Assembly: GCA_030651285.1 (NCBI GenBank)
Contig: JAUSCN010000016.1
Coordinates: 1 to 54,758, forward strand
From: a bacterium
GTDB lineage: Bacteria > Patescibacteriota > Minisyncoccia > Phycocordibacterales > Phycocordibacteraceae
Length of the DNA: 54,758 nt
Direction: 5' to 3'
Under the pieces are notes generated by a model. The model searched no databases, was not told the DNA's origin, and worked only from the letters and a program-made list of their open reading frames with translations. Numbering within the stretch: position 1 is the stretch's first letter; each line of letters opens with the position of its first letter. Of this stretch, positions 16,594-25,825 are shown piece by piece. The position numbers and the translations under genes are program-made.

Positions 16594-17130
16594 CTACTTT
16601 AGATACAATAACCCTTCTGAAACCCTGCATTCATAACCCGCTCGTCGCGCCTTCCATCTAATCTCCCAAATTGCCGGAAAGGAGAAGTGTCGCGCGTCAT
16701 CCATTACAACAGTGTGATGATGGTGATGGGCGAAGATAGTCTCAAGTTCGCCAATAATTGGAGAGTTTCTGCGGGTAATCCGACCCGGTGGATGAGCATC
16801 TAGCCAAATCAAACTTGGCTCATCAATAGTTTTCAGTATCTCGGGCAACACTCGCGCACTGTCACCGCTGTACAGAGTAATCCCGCTATCGCCCGCAAAC
16901 CGCATCACAGCATCCTCATAAAGCTGTTGGTCAAGTTCAATGGAGAAAATATGCTCGAAAGCATGACGCAGACTTTTTATCGTGCCACCAAACTCAGTGC
17001 CAGTTTCTATGAACGTTCGATAACCATTCTTGTTTTCCAAAAGAATTTCTGCTTTGCGTACCGCACTAATCTTCACACCCCGCGCGGGATGGAGAAGAGT
17101 CCGAACTTTACGAATGATAGTAGACAGCAT
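16594..17130 (-). CDS. Class I SAM-dependent methyltransferase-like protein
   Basis: 178 residues. FIETGTEFGGTIKSLRHAF looks like motif I; FSIELDQQLYEDAVMRF supplies the acidic residue that would bind SAM ribose; ITLYSGDSARVLPEIL and SLIWLDAHPPG follow. This Rossmann arrangement is found in small sugar- or lipid-modifying methyltransferases. The substrate is unknown; location next to FkbM and the flippase suggests glycan decoration. HHHHH near residue 136 is natural sequence. Confidence 0.65.
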   Translation of the reverse strand: MLSTIIRKVRTLLHPARGVKISAVRKAEILLENKNGYRTFIETGTEFGGTIKSLRHAFEHIFSIELDQQLYEDAVMRFAGDSGITLYSGDSARVLPEILKTIDEPSLIWLDAHPPGRITRRNSPIIGELETIFAHHHHHTVVMDDARHFSFPAIWEIRWKARRAGYECRVSEGLLYLK

Positions 17131-17141
17131 TGGTCAACAAG

Positions 17142-19058
17142 TTAGATTTCGTCGGCTCGAATATAGCTTCCAGCGTGTATGGTCGTAACATTGCTGTTTG
17201 ATGAATCTTGTGCCCACCTTAAGATCATATCTCCAGCCGTACTTGCCGTCACAACAGTCCCAGAAAAATGCACTGGTACCTGGGTACTACTCCCTGGCAA
17301 TGAGATACCCTGACTCGTATCCCCCGTAGCCAGAACCCCCCTACTTTCATCGTTCATATAGGCCATAGAGGTAGTAGCTCCAGATGGGACTGAGAAGCCG
17401 ATTTTTAGGTCAGGGACCGCACTCCCTGATGATACAAAGATTACACCGTCGATTATGTACGTGCGATTTGCCCCTAATACCAAGGCGAGAGAATCGTCAT
17501 TCTGTAATGTGGATGAGTTTTGGACAGATTCGTTGAACGCCTTACGCATCTTCAGAACTTGCGCATCAGTCACGACAAACGTTGCACTTTCAGTGCTCCA
17601 GGCGCCCTCTGCGCCATCATCATCCGAGAATTTGATGCGCCAGTAGTACGTCGTGCTGGTCGCTAATGCACTCCCGCCATATGCGATTTCTTGACTTCTT
17701 GCACCCGCAGTAAGAGAGGCTATAGTGGTCGTACCCGAATCCCAGTACGTGCTAGAGAAATTGCTCACCGTAGACACCTGAATTCGATAATGGGTTGCCT
17801 GATCGCCTGAATCCGAGTCGTTATAGATGGCAGAAAATTCTGGCGTCGTATCAACGACTTCTGTAGGGTTACTTTGCCCTTCGGTCAATAATGAAGTTGG
17901 AGCTGAGGGGGCTGCATTGCTTTCATGCACCACCACTAACTTGGGGTCTTCAGTCGTACCGGTCTGGTCAGCAAAACGCATTCCGGCGTACTGTCTTCCT
18001 GTCGAGGGCTGTGTATTATCGATATCGTCTTGATGACGAAGTCCTAACTTTGTTACGGAGGATTTACTGACCCAGCCGAGTCCGGTAGAGTTAAGGACGA
18101 AATCACTATAGGCACTGGTAGTTGCAAGACTTACTCTCGCAGCACCTTCGGCAGGACTGTTGAGAGTAAGTGCATCAAAGTCCCCGACCGAAAGAGATGT
18201 GTTGCTGGATGGATTGGTCTGTATCAGTCCAAACGTTCGATCATTGCCTTCCCCCGCTGTTACATACACCGAGAAGGTTGCTGACCTGATGATGTCAGAA
18301 TCCGAAATTGCAGAGGTGTCAAACAAGAAAAATGCTCTAGTAATACTGAAGTTATTGGTAAACTCCTCCTCAGCAGCAATATCAGATTGTGTAGTTGCAT
18401 CATGGACATTATTCCCATTAGCATCATTTCTAGCATCCGACCAAGACGACACATTAGTCCGTGTCACCATTCCATCAACGCTCGTTGATTCGGCGTCTGC
18501 GTCCGGGTAATAAGTATCGGTGGTATTACCTATTTTCCCCTGAACAATTTTAGTATTCTTTTTCCCAACAAGTGAGATATTATGAGCCATGACTTGCCTT
18601 ATAGCTTCGACAGGATCTTCCCGATAGGTCAATGTGGTTATTTCGTGAGTAACAGGATTTTCAAATTTCCTGATAACAGCACCATTAGGGTCTGATACCA
18701 GCACGGGCGGGTTAAATATTCTAAATCTCTCAATTTCTACCGAACCATCCTTACCAAAACCAAGTTGTCTTCCGTCTTTCCACCCGCGTGCAAAGACTTC
18801 CACACCGCCCCTTATATTCTCAAGACTCTGAATCTCTATTTCTAGATTACCCTTCGTGAATTTACCCTTATGATTGAATTTGGCAATTTCTATTCCCTTA
18901 ATATCTGCTTTTTCAGAAGCTGACTTCCCAGTTACAAGTCCTTCAATATTAGTTCCTTGGGCCTGAGCCGATATACTGCTCAACAACAATATTCCAAGCA
19001 CCGCTACAGACAAAAGAGAGAATACCCACACATTCTTGCTCGCCTGGAAATAACTCAT
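17142..19058 (-). CDS. Secreted DNRLRE/fibronectin-type surface protein
   Basis: 638 residues from MSYFQASKNVW, which gives a good signal peptide (FSLLSVAVLGILLLSSI, cut after AQA). A GTG start at 19097 is possible but less convincing. Residues 180-390 resemble a DNRLRE-type beta-sandwich (DTYYPDADAESTSVDG, SRAFFLFDTSAI-like, LGLRHQDDIDN). A fibronectin-III-like domain follows (PSAPTSLLTEGQSN, YRIQVSTVSNF, TTYYWRIKFSDDDG). The rest is a beta-rich C-terminus. Probably an extracellular or cell-wall protein; no catalytic motif is recognised. Confidence 0.7.
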   Translation of the reverse strand: MSYFQASKNVWVFSLLSVAVLGILLLSSISAQAQGTNIEGLVTGKSASEKADIKGIEIAKFNHKGKFTKGNLEIEIQSLENIRGGVEVFARGWKDGRQLGFGKDGSVEIERFRIFNPPVLVSDPNGAVIRKFENPVTHEITTLTYREDPVEAIRQVMAHNISLVGKKNTKIVQGKIGNTTDTYYPDADAESTSVDGMVTRTNVSSWSDARNDANGNNVHDATTQSDIAAEEEFTNNFSITRAFFLFDTSAISDSDIIRSATFSVYVTAGEGNDRTFGLIQTNPSSNTSLSVGDFDALTLNSPAEGAARVSLATTSAYSDFVLNSTGLGWVSKSSVTKLGLRHQDDIDNTQPSTGRQYAGMRFADQTGTTEDPKLVVVHESNAAPSAPTSLLTEGQSNPTEVVDTTPEFSAIYNDSDSGDQATHYRIQVSTVSNFSSTYWDSGTTTIASLTAGARSQEIAYGGSALATSTTYYWRIKFSDDDGAEGAWSTESATFVVTDAQVLKMRKAFNESVQNSSTLQNDDSLALVLGANRTYIIDGVIFVSSGSAVPDLKIGFSVPSGATTSMAYMNDESRGVLATGDTSQGISLPGSSTQVPVHFSGTVVTASTAGDMILRWAQDSSNSNVTTIHAGSYIRADEI

Positions 19059-19208
19059 CCGTAATATATTAGAGAAGTAATTTTTTAAGTTTACCACACG
19101 GCCGAAATCGGTCAGTCCAGCTCCATATAATTATAATAAGGTAATATCCTGACCTGGAAGATCGGGCGAATCTCGTCAAATTTTCTATCTGTAAGATAAC
19201 CCTAGTAA

Positions 19209-20933
19209 TTACACTTTCACACGTATACGTTTTTCTATTTCGTCCACGACCCAAGCACTTCCATTCTTATGAGGGTCTCCGAAAAACATTTCGGTTAACT
19301 CTTCAAGAGTACTCTGTGGCGCCTGTTCGCTCTCTATAGCAAACTTCACCAACTGTTTCGGATCATTCGCAAATATGCCGTACCTTTCATTTAATGATTC
19401 GAGGCCGAAATAATCCCCCCATTTGCGCGTATTGAAAAACACGATCGGACGCATCTGGAAGAGCGCTTCAAGCACCGCCGTACTGTGCGACCCTACCACG
19501 ACATCAGCTCGCCCGATGGCGTCCTGTATGCCGGTGCGGATGATATTTTTCTCGTTCACTTTCTTGAGAATCTCCGGGTGGTACACCTTCAGCCAGTCCT
19601 CAAACCCATCGCGATACGAACGGAATGTCAGATATACCTCGACTCGCGAATCATCGAGTAGAGCAGAAAGATACGGCAGCACCTCACTCGGCTCAGCAAG
19701 CTGCTCCGAAACAAACAGTACTTTGACCGACCCGCCACTACGAGACGGACGTACTACAGAACCCGCACGCATCGGGCGCATCGGTCCGGAAACTACAAGC
19801 TGTTCCGGCCCATATGCTTTCCCGCTTGCTACATAGTAGTCTCGCCACCACTTAGACCACATACCGTAGAGATCGAGCGAGATCCGCTTTTCTCCGCGGA
19901 ATTCCGGCATGAAATCATAGACGTTGTAGTAACGGGACGCTGCGCCATGAAGCACTCCGATCGTCGGTATGCCCGCAATCTTGCACCCAAGCACCTCGTG
20001 ACCAGTACGACTACTTGCTGCCGGAATGAGGGCGGCACGAATGCCGATGCTTCGTATCAAGAAATTCATGACCCTGATTGACCATCTGACACCTCGTACA
20101 TTTCGTACATAGGTTGAAGCAAGCGCGAGCTTGAATGCATGATCTGTATCAGCTGAGCCCATTACCGATTTAGTATCGTCTGATCTTCCTCCCGCAAGCC
20201 ATGAAATGACGACCTTAATAGCGTATGAATAAAGCACTGGACGACGCCTCACGAGCGCATGGGAGATCATGGTTTTTGCTGGCTCCATGCTTCGGATAAA
20301 TTCGACGAAAGATATCTTGCGACGATAGAGCTCTTCGTAAATAAACCGCATGCGGAAGCTGTGATCACGCGGAGGATCGAAAAGATCACCGGTATATAAA
20401 AGAACGGATGGTCGCTTTATGACAAGCAGAGGCCACGATACGAGAGATATGAACACTTGAAGCCAGATACCTAGTGACGGGAACGATCGTGCCCCACCCT
20501 CTATCTTGTAATTCGCGCCGCGAGAACCCAAGAATGCATGGAAGAGCGGCGAAGAAGGTGGCGTACAGAGCGTGACATGCGAAAACGCAAGTAGATGCGT
20601 CATGAGTCGGCGATACTTTGTATACGGCAAGCATTGGCGATAATACAATTCATCGTATTGAAGCCACCAGAGCTCATATCCCTGATACGTTACTGATTCA
20701 GAAACTCGTACACCATTCGGATACGATATCTGCGCAAGCTCACTCAAAAATGCAGCCGCCTCTTGAATACTTCCCGCATCTACCAAACTCTCAAGAGATT
20801 CAAATGCGAGCCTGCGTTTTTTTGCTTCTGATTCAAGAGCGATTGGCGCAATGAGCGTATCGAATTGACTCCACCATGCTGGCGAGCGCTTAGGAAGCTC
20901 TGACTTAAAAAGTACGAGCGCTGTACGAGTCAT
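19209..20933 (-). CDS. GT-B-like glycosyltransferase of surface carbohydrate synthesis
   Basis: 574 residues. The N-terminal half is poorly recognised. The C-terminal half has a GT-B nucleotide-sugar binding pattern: GIPTIGVLHGAASRYYNVYD, VKVLFVSEQLAEPSEVLPYL, and VVVGSHSTAVLEALFQMRP followed by IVFFNTRKWGDYFGLE, like CDP-glycerol- and capsule-type transferases. The substrate is unknown. The start ATG overlaps the stop of the upstream dehydrogenase (ATGA), so they are coupled. Confidence 0.6.
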   Translation of the reverse strand: MTRTALVLFKSELPKRSPAWWSQFDTLIAPIALESEAKKRRLAFESLESLVDAGSIQEAAAFLSELAQISYPNGVRVSESVTYQGYELWWLQYDELYYRQCLPYTKYRRLMTHLLAFSHVTLCTPPSSPLFHAFLGSRGANYKIEGGARSFPSLGIWLQVFISLVSWPLLVIKRPSVLLYTGDLFDPPRDHSFRMRFIYEELYRRKISFVEFIRSMEPAKTMISHALVRRRPVLYSYAIKVVISWLAGGRSDDTKSVMGSADTDHAFKLALASTYVRNVRGVRWSIRVMNFLIRSIGIRAALIPAASSRTGHEVLGCKIAGIPTIGVLHGAASRYYNVYDFMPEFRGEKRISLDLYGMWSKWWRDYYVASGKAYGPEQLVVSGPMRPMRAGSVVRPSRSGGSVKVLFVSEQLAEPSEVLPYLSALLDDSRVEVYLTFRSYRDGFEDWLKVYHPEILKKVNEKNIIRTGIQDAIGRADVVVGSHSTAVLEALFQMRPIVFFNTRKWGDYFGLESLNERYGIFANDPKQLVKFAIESEQAPQSTLEELTEMFFGDPHKNGSAWVVDEIEKRIRVKV

Positions 20934-21844
20934 TTCTTGAGATCTTCAAATAACTGTCGCAAACTATTCTCATGCACCCTCGTCCACGCCTTCAAACTTG
21001 AATTTGAATTATGCGGAGCAAGGATCACGTTATCCATCTCCCTGAATGGGTGTTCTGCCGGTAACGGCTCATTCTCAAACACATCAAACGCCGCTCCAGC
21101 TATTTTCTTTTCTTTCAGAGCCGTAATAAGCGCTTTTTCATCGACAAGAGGGCCTCGTGCAGCGTTAATGAAATATGCTGTCGACTTCATTTTTGCCAGC
21201 GTATCGGCATTAATAATGTGATGACTTGTTTTATTCAGATCACACGTGACAGTCACGAAATCTGATTGCTGAAGCACGTCATCGAGAGATTTCATAAAAT
21301 CGAACGGCTTTGTTTCGATATCGGTCGCAATAATATTCATTCCGAATGCCTGTGCTCGCTTGATGACCGCAGAACCTATATTGCCCACGCCAATAACGCC
21401 GAGCGTGCACTCATTGAGCGCTGTATTTAATTTCTTTTCCCAAATACCTGCTCGCATTTTGCGATCGAGATCGATCGTACCGCGTGCAAATGCAAGCATG
21501 AACGAGAGGATGGTGTCTGCGACCGGTTCAGTAAAGGCGTTCGGTGTATTGCGCACCGGAATTCCACGCTTCGCTGCCGCTTCTTTATCAATCGAGTCGA
21601 TACCAGTCCCCCACTTCACAATGGTCTTTAATTTCGGAGCAGCTGCCAAAACCTTCTCGGTAATCCGATCATCACCACACAAGATTCCATCTATGTCGCC
21701 AATAATCGGCAAAAGCTCTTCTTCTGACATGCGCTCGTGAACAGTAGGAACAATGATTTCGCAATCATGCTCAGCAAACCTCGATCGGTACTGATCGACA
21801 ACGAGCTGAAAATAGGGCGCGGTAATTAGCACCTTATACGACAT
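20930..21844 (-). CDS. D-2-hydroxyacid dehydrogenase (SerA-like)
   Basis: 304 residues. NAD-dependent oxidation of a D-2-hydroxy acid. The N-terminal substrate half is followed by the Rossmann signature LGVIGVGNIGSAVIKRAQAF, acidic D in IIATDIETK, FINAARGPLVDEKALI with the catalytic Arg, AFDVFENEPL with the Glu and ILAPHNSNSSL with the catalytic His. No ACT domain is present, so it is not full-length SerA. In this cluster it may make or use a hydroxy acid for a sugar-acid building block (inference). The promoter is at 21852-21860. Confidence 0.85.
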   Translation of the reverse strand: MSYKVLITAPYFQLVVDQYRSRFAEHDCEIIVPTVHERMSEEELLPIIGDIDGILCGDDRITEKVLAAAPKLKTIVKWGTGIDSIDKEAAAKRGIPVRNTPNAFTEPVADTILSFMLAFARGTIDLDRKMRAGIWEKKLNTALNECTLGVIGVGNIGSAVIKRAQAFGMNIIATDIETKPFDFMKSLDDVLQQSDFVTVTCDLNKTSHHIINADTLAKMKSTAYFINAARGPLVDEKALITALKEKKIAGAAFDVFENEPLPAEHPFREMDNVILAPHNSNSSLKAWTRVHENSLRQLFEDLKK

Positions 21845-21851
21845 GCCCGAA

Positions 21852-21860
21852 ATAGTACCA
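21852..21860 (-). promoter_or_regulatory. Extended -10 of the hydroxyacid dehydrogenase
   Basis: TGGTACTAT on the minus strand ends 7 nt before ATG at 21844, predicting a leaderless transcript. It lies directly behind the terminator at 21870-21899. Confidence 0.55.
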
Positions 21861-21869
21861 TAAAAAGTT

Positions 21870-21899
21870 ATAGCCGACCGCGTAAGCGCGGTCGGCTAT
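21870..21899 (-). terminator. Terminator of the 21917-22372 gene
   Basis: A 13-bp perfect stem (atagccgaccgcg / cgcggtcggctat) with a 4-nt loop, followed on the minus strand by AACTTTTTATGG. Confidence 0.8.
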
Positions 21900-21916
21900 T
21901 TAGCTATGGAATTACT

Positions 21917-22372
21917 TTAATCAGACGCAGGAATTTCATCAGGAAGATATTCAATCCCGTACAATGTCATCACTGTATGGGGACCAAACGTCTTGCCGGG
22001 CGCGAGCTCATTGGCGAGATAGGCAATGACATCTTTTGCGCGAGTTGGTACGGCGGTACCATTCCCAAAACGCAGATCGAAATCAGTAATCTCATTGAGA
22101 CGTATTACTGTCCGACGTGCGACCAGTACGGTCGTACCATTGTCAGACTCAAATTCTGGATCAATACCCAGCTCTTGATTTCCCGTCCCAAGGATCAGCG
22201 TATATACGGGTATAGGCTCAAGTAATGGAAGCCACTGTTTAGGTGCCAGCACCTGATTAGAACGGTCGCCTAAACGCAGAATGACTCTTAATTCCCTCCT
22301 CTTCACCATTTCGGCTTCGACTCCCTTAACCCATAGCGCCCTTTCGCCATACACATGTTTATTTGTCCTCAC
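21917..22372 (-). CDS. Unknown protein with a canonical ribosome binding site
   Basis: 151 residues, start GTG at 22372 chosen because AGGAGG lies 6 nt upstream. The fold looks alpha/beta (VEAEMVKRRELRVILRLGD, VLVARRTVIRLNEITDFDLR, PGKTFGPHTVMTLYGIEYL). The pattern of a basic strand followed by LRLGD and a hydrophobic strand recalls PUA/ASCH-like RNA-binding domains, but this is a weak guess. It has its own terminator and is not overlapped with neighbours, unlike the glycan genes around it. Confidence 0.6.
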   Translation of the reverse strand: MRTNKHVYGERALWVKGVEAEMVKRRELRVILRLGDRSNQVLAPKQWLPLLEPIPVYTLILGTGNQELGIDPEFESDNGTTVLVARRTVIRLNEITDFDLRFGNGTAVPTRAKDVIAYLANELAPGKTFGPHTVMTLYGIEYLPDEIPASD

Positions 22373-22378
22373 AGGAAA

Positions 22379-22384
22379 CCTCCT
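22379..22384 (-). promoter_or_regulatory. Perfect Shine-Dalgarno AGGAGG deciding a GTG start
   Basis: AGGAGG is 6 nt from GTG at 22372. It is notable because the other genes examined here lack such a site and the 16S tail does not carry its complement. Confidence 0.7.
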
Positions 22385-22435
22385 CTTCTAATTACGAGAA
22401 AGACCGTCTTGCTGAAGATATAATGATGTAAAATT

Positions 22436-23068
22436 CTATTTTGTCAATAGAACCGCGCGCACGAGCGATGCTTCACTTCCCGGAATCAGAAGCGGAAATG
22501 CAATAAGCTCGTATTTCCCTTCTTTAGCCTTACGAAGATCAAGCCCTTCCAAGATGGCGATACCCTTGCCAAGCAGAGTCTTGTGCACTGGGACTATCTC
22601 ATCAAACGCAGCCACCGAAAGATAATCAATACCGACAAGCTTGATCTTATTTTTAACCAACCACTGTGCTGCGCCAGCCGTCAAACCCACATATTCTTTG
22701 TTGAATTCTGCATCATTAGAACCCCAACGTTTGGAGTTCGCCGTCTTAAAAAGAATGCGACTCGTTCCTTTCGGAAGACGGAGCTTTTCGAGATCATGTT
22801 CGCTGATGCTCTTCACTTTTGGCATGTGCGCCAAATACGTGGGACCCATAAACACAGAGAGATCGATCTTGTCGATTGATTTTCCCTCAGGCAAGAAATG
22901 TAACGGCGCGTCATAATGTGTCCCCGCATGAAGACTTGTTTCCATATGAGTGTCATTTGAGTGGGCGCCATCAGCAATACACGAGGTCTGCCAGAGACGA
23001 GTCGACGTGTCTGTAGGCCAGTGCGGCGTATGAGGCGAAAGTGGGAGCGAAATATCTAGTATCTTCAT
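22436..23068 (-). CDS. Cyclase/kynurenine-formamidase-family metal hydrolase
   Basis: 210 residues. The hallmark motif HAGTHYDAPLHF (His-x-Gly-Thr-His-x-Asp-x-Pro-x-His) near residue 49 supplies the metal ligands. DISLPLSPHTPHWPTD and LLIPGSEASLVRAVL fit the family. Members open amide or ester rings; the substrate here is unknown. The start overlaps the stop of the GT2/dehydrogenase gene (ATGA), linking it to sugar metabolism rather than to tryptophan breakdown. Confidence 0.8.
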   Translation of the reverse strand: MKILDISLPLSPHTPHWPTDTSTRLWQTSCIADGAHSNDTHMETSLHAGTHYDAPLHFLPEGKSIDKIDLSVFMGPTYLAHMPKVKSISEHDLEKLRLPKGTSRILFKTANSKRWGSNDAEFNKEYVGLTAGAAQWLVKNKIKLVGIDYLSVAAFDEIVPVHKTLLGKGIAILEGLDLRKAKEGKYELIAFPLLIPGSEASLVRAVLLTK

Positions 23069-24918
23069 GGTTGTAAGAATATCTTAAGATACTTCGATGA
23101 GCGATGAAGTTCCCATGCATGCTTGAAATTCGTGAGCGGCACGACCGTACATGCATCGGCAGGAATCTCAATCTTCGGCAGAAGTTCTAACGCCTTCACG
23201 AAATCCTCAGAATCACCGCCTACGGACCCGGCAAAAAACTTTTCTTTCCCGACAAGGTCTTCGAAATTGTAATTGATATCGCCATATGGGAATCCGAGCA
23301 TCATAAGTGTGCTGTCCGAACGGCTCTGTTTTATAACCATCTCAAGAACCTCTCTTGATCCGGTGACCTCAAATATCGTATCGAAACGATCTAGTCCCTC
23401 GAGCACGAGAGAGGTCGCCTGCACCTTGCCATGCAAATATGCGAGCCGTTCTGGATTTTTATCGAAAACCGTAACCTCATACCCGTCCTGCAGAAGAGCC
23501 TCGGCACACAGGTACCCAATAGTACCCGCGCCTATGACCGCAATCTTCGCCTCAGGAAATAGACGATGCTGTATGCGCCGAATGGCTCGAAGAACCACGG
23601 CAAGCGGCTCCGCAAGAGCAGCTTTTTTTGAATCAACATCATAAGGAACCTTGTGAACCGCATGTCCAGGGACAACGACATAGGAACTATAGGCACCGTT
23701 AAAATTTATGACACCCACCTCTTTCCGATCAGAGGGATCCCGCGATAGAACGCATTCACCCACGACCCTCTGCCCAACCTTAAACCGTTCTTGATAGCGA
23801 TTATTCGAACCGACACGTACGATAGTCCCCGAAAATTCGTGACCTGGCACGATAGGATACTGCGCAACGCCGTCGCGATAATACCCGAGAGTTTTTTCAA
23901 ACACCTCAAGATCGGTACGACACACACCCACGTAGTCAACCTTGAGAAGAAGATCTCCTGGCCTCATCTTTTTCAAGGGCACTTCTTTTAGTTCAGCCTC
24001 ATGCGGTCCCGTTATTACGACCGAAATGTTTTCATCCGGATAAAAAACACTGTTTTTATCAGTGTCCAGCTGCAAGTGAGCGCCCTGCCCCCACCCCACA
24101 CAACTTCCCTTCCATTGGTAATAACGGAATCGCAGAATCTCCTCGATGCGTGCGTGTGACCAATTCGGAAAAGAAGCGCTCACATCGCTCACAAGACGAA
24201 TGATGAACCATACCAAAGACAAATCCGCCTGAGGAGGTTTCGTAAGACCAATGCGCACTGCGGCGATAGCTTCGCGGCGGTATCGATTGAAAACTTGAGG
24301 CCAACGCTCCTCATGAATATGAAATACTGCTGCGATTGGTTCGTACCGAACAACAAAATTGTTAGCAGTAACGCGCCGCGCAAAATCTATGTCCTCGAGC
24401 CCAAAGAGGTATTCATCAAACGGATATTTCTCCCACACATCGCGCCGAACAGCAGAGTTCGCATTGTTTGGATATGAGAGCGCTGACCGAACATTCTCGG
24501 AAGATGTTCCGAACAATCTTGTAAAATCACGGGTCTCGGAAAATTTTGATTGAGGAGCACCGACTTGCCGGCCGTACACCATCGCAACATCCTGATTTTC
24601 GAAACAGGCGATAAGGTTCCCGAGCCAATGTGTATCAACTGGAAGCACGTGTGCTGATGCGATAACTAGATACTTCCCCTTTGCCTTCCGACAACCAATA
24701 TTGAGCGCATATCCGAATGTGAAGTCTTGTTTCGATATCTCGATCACTCGCACCGGGAATGAACGCGCAATTTCAAGCGTTCGGTCGGTCGAGCCCGAAT
24801 CAACCACGATGACCTCGGCTTTTTTATACGTTTGCGTCTCAATAGCACGCAAAAGATTCCCGAGATGTTTCTCCTCATTGAAAGTCCGTATGATGATACT
24901 GGTCTCCGGCTTGATCAT
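23065..24918 (-). CDS. Fusion: GT2 glycosyltransferase plus zinc-type alcohol dehydrogenase
   Basis: 617 residues in one frame. Residues 1-280 are GT2 (TSIIIRTFNEEKHLGNLLRA, VIVVDSGSTDRTLEIA, FGLEDIDFARRV). From about 300 an MDR-type dehydrogenase follows (GDLLLKVDYVGVCRTDLEVF, YPIVPGHEFSGTIVRVGS, GAYSSYVVVPGHAVHKVP, KKAALAEPLAVVLRAI, then IAVIGAGTIGYLCAEALLQD for NAD(P)). The catalytic Cys (VCRTD) and GHE are present; the structural zinc Cys cluster is not obvious. It overlaps the KdsB-like gene upstream and the cyclase downstream. A frameshift artefact is unlikely because both halves share one continuous frame. Confidence 0.8.
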   Translation of the reverse strand: MIKPETSIIIRTFNEEKHLGNLLRAIETQTYKKAEVIVVDSGSTDRTLEIARSFPVRVIEISKQDFTFGYALNIGCRKAKGKYLVIASAHVLPVDTHWLGNLIACFENQDVAMVYGRQVGAPQSKFSETRDFTRLFGTSSENVRSALSYPNNANSAVRRDVWEKYPFDEYLFGLEDIDFARRVTANNFVVRYEPIAAVFHIHEERWPQVFNRYRREAIAAVRIGLTKPPQADLSLVWFIIRLVSDVSASFPNWSHARIEEILRFRYYQWKGSCVGWGQGAHLQLDTDKNSVFYPDENISVVITGPHEAELKEVPLKKMRPGDLLLKVDYVGVCRTDLEVFEKTLGYYRDGVAQYPIVPGHEFSGTIVRVGSNNRYQERFKVGQRVVGECVLSRDPSDRKEVGVINFNGAYSSYVVVPGHAVHKVPYDVDSKKAALAEPLAVVLRAIRRIQHRLFPEAKIAVIGAGTIGYLCAEALLQDGYEVTVFDKNPERLAYLHGKVQATSLVLEGLDRFDTIFEVTGSREVLEMVIKQSRSDSTLMMLGFPYGDINYNFEDLVGKEKFFAGSVGGDSEDFVKALELLPKIEIPADACTVVPLTNFKHAWELHRSSKYLKIFLQP

Positions 24919-25700
24919 TTTTTGTACCGCGACAGCAATGGATCGCTGGACATTTTCTGCTCAACCTTTTTGAGGTCTTCAGGAGTATCGACCGCATACG
25001 TTTCCACCTCCTCATATACCATCTTTACCTTCCGTCCATATTCGAGGACGCGATTCATGTCTATCGACTCAATCTCCTCTAATGGAGTGATCTCCCACTC
25101 ATTGAACTGCACAAGAAAATCTCGCTTGAACGGAATGATGCAGACCTGCTTATAGCGCGAATAATCCCCGCCCTTCCACTTCTTTTTCGAAGGAATAGGT
25201 TCTCGCGAAAAGTACAGCGCAAAATTGTTCCTATCTACCACCACCTTCGGACAGTTAGGGTCCTGATGCTCCTCTTCGCTCTTGATCGGCGCCATTAGAT
25301 TCACGACCTCGATCGAGGGATCATCCAGGAATGGCGTGACGGACATCTCGATCATTTCGGGAGTGATCATCGGCTCATCGCCCTGAAGCATCACAACAAT
25401 GTCTGGAACACGACCCGTCTCCTTCTCGATCTTAAACAGAACCTCGCCGGTTATGTTCGAACAACCACGATGATCGTTGCGACCGATTACCGACTTTGCA
25501 CCTATCGAAGTCGCATACTCTGCTATCTCTTGGTCTGGTGTGGCGATATAGACCTCATCAAGCGACGGACACATCTTGGCCCGGAGATAGACATGTCCGA
25601 CGAGCGGAACTCCATGAATCGGGGCAAGAGGCTTCCCCGGAAACCTAGATGAACCCATGCGAGCCGGGATGATGCCGATGATATGGGGGCGATTGTTCAT
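24915..25700 (-). CDS. KdsB-like CMP-ulosonate cytidylyltransferase
   Basis: 261 residues. Activates a keto-sugar acid with CTP, as KdsB does for Kdo. IGIIPARMGSSRFPGKPLAP is the signature CTP-binding loop; DEVYIATPDQEIAEYA, VVMLQGDEPMITPEMI and NFALYFSREPIPS with LEEIESIDMNRVLEYG follow. No other Kdo gene (kdsA, kdsC, kdsD, waaA) is visible, so the true sugar could be Kdo or a relative. First gene of an overlapping operon with the fusion protein and the cyclase. TATACT lies 23 nt before ATG. Confidence 0.85.
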   Translation of the reverse strand: MNNRPHIIGIIPARMGSSRFPGKPLAPIHGVPLVGHVYLRAKMCPSLDEVYIATPDQEIAEYATSIGAKSVIGRNDHRGCSNITGEVLFKIEKETGRVPDIVVMLQGDEPMITPEMIEMSVTPFLDDPSIEVVNLMAPIKSEEEHQDPNCPKVVVDRNNFALYFSREPIPSKKKWKGGDYSRYKQVCIIPFKRDFLVQFNEWEITPLEEIESIDMNRVLEYGRKVKMVYEEVETYAVDTPEDLKKVEQKMSSDPLLSRYKK

Positions 25701-25805
25701 AATAAGGAGAAACCTTCAAACTTAGTATAAAGTTGCCTCATTTTAACACCTGCATCACCTGCGCGCACCATCCTAAGATCTCTGTTTCGCCGCGTATCTG
25801 CAGCA

Positions 25806-25814
25806 TGCTAAACT
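25806..25814 (+). promoter_or_regulatory. Extended -10 before the 25826 gene
   Basis: TGCTAAACT ends 11 nt before ATG at 25826, which supports this start over frames opening further upstream. Confidence 0.4.
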
Positions 25815-25825
25815 ACGGCGGATAC

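Noticed and set aside
16553-16630. Longer FkbM start at 16630
   Set aside because: It overlaps the previous gene by 37 nt and the added residues do not look like the family.
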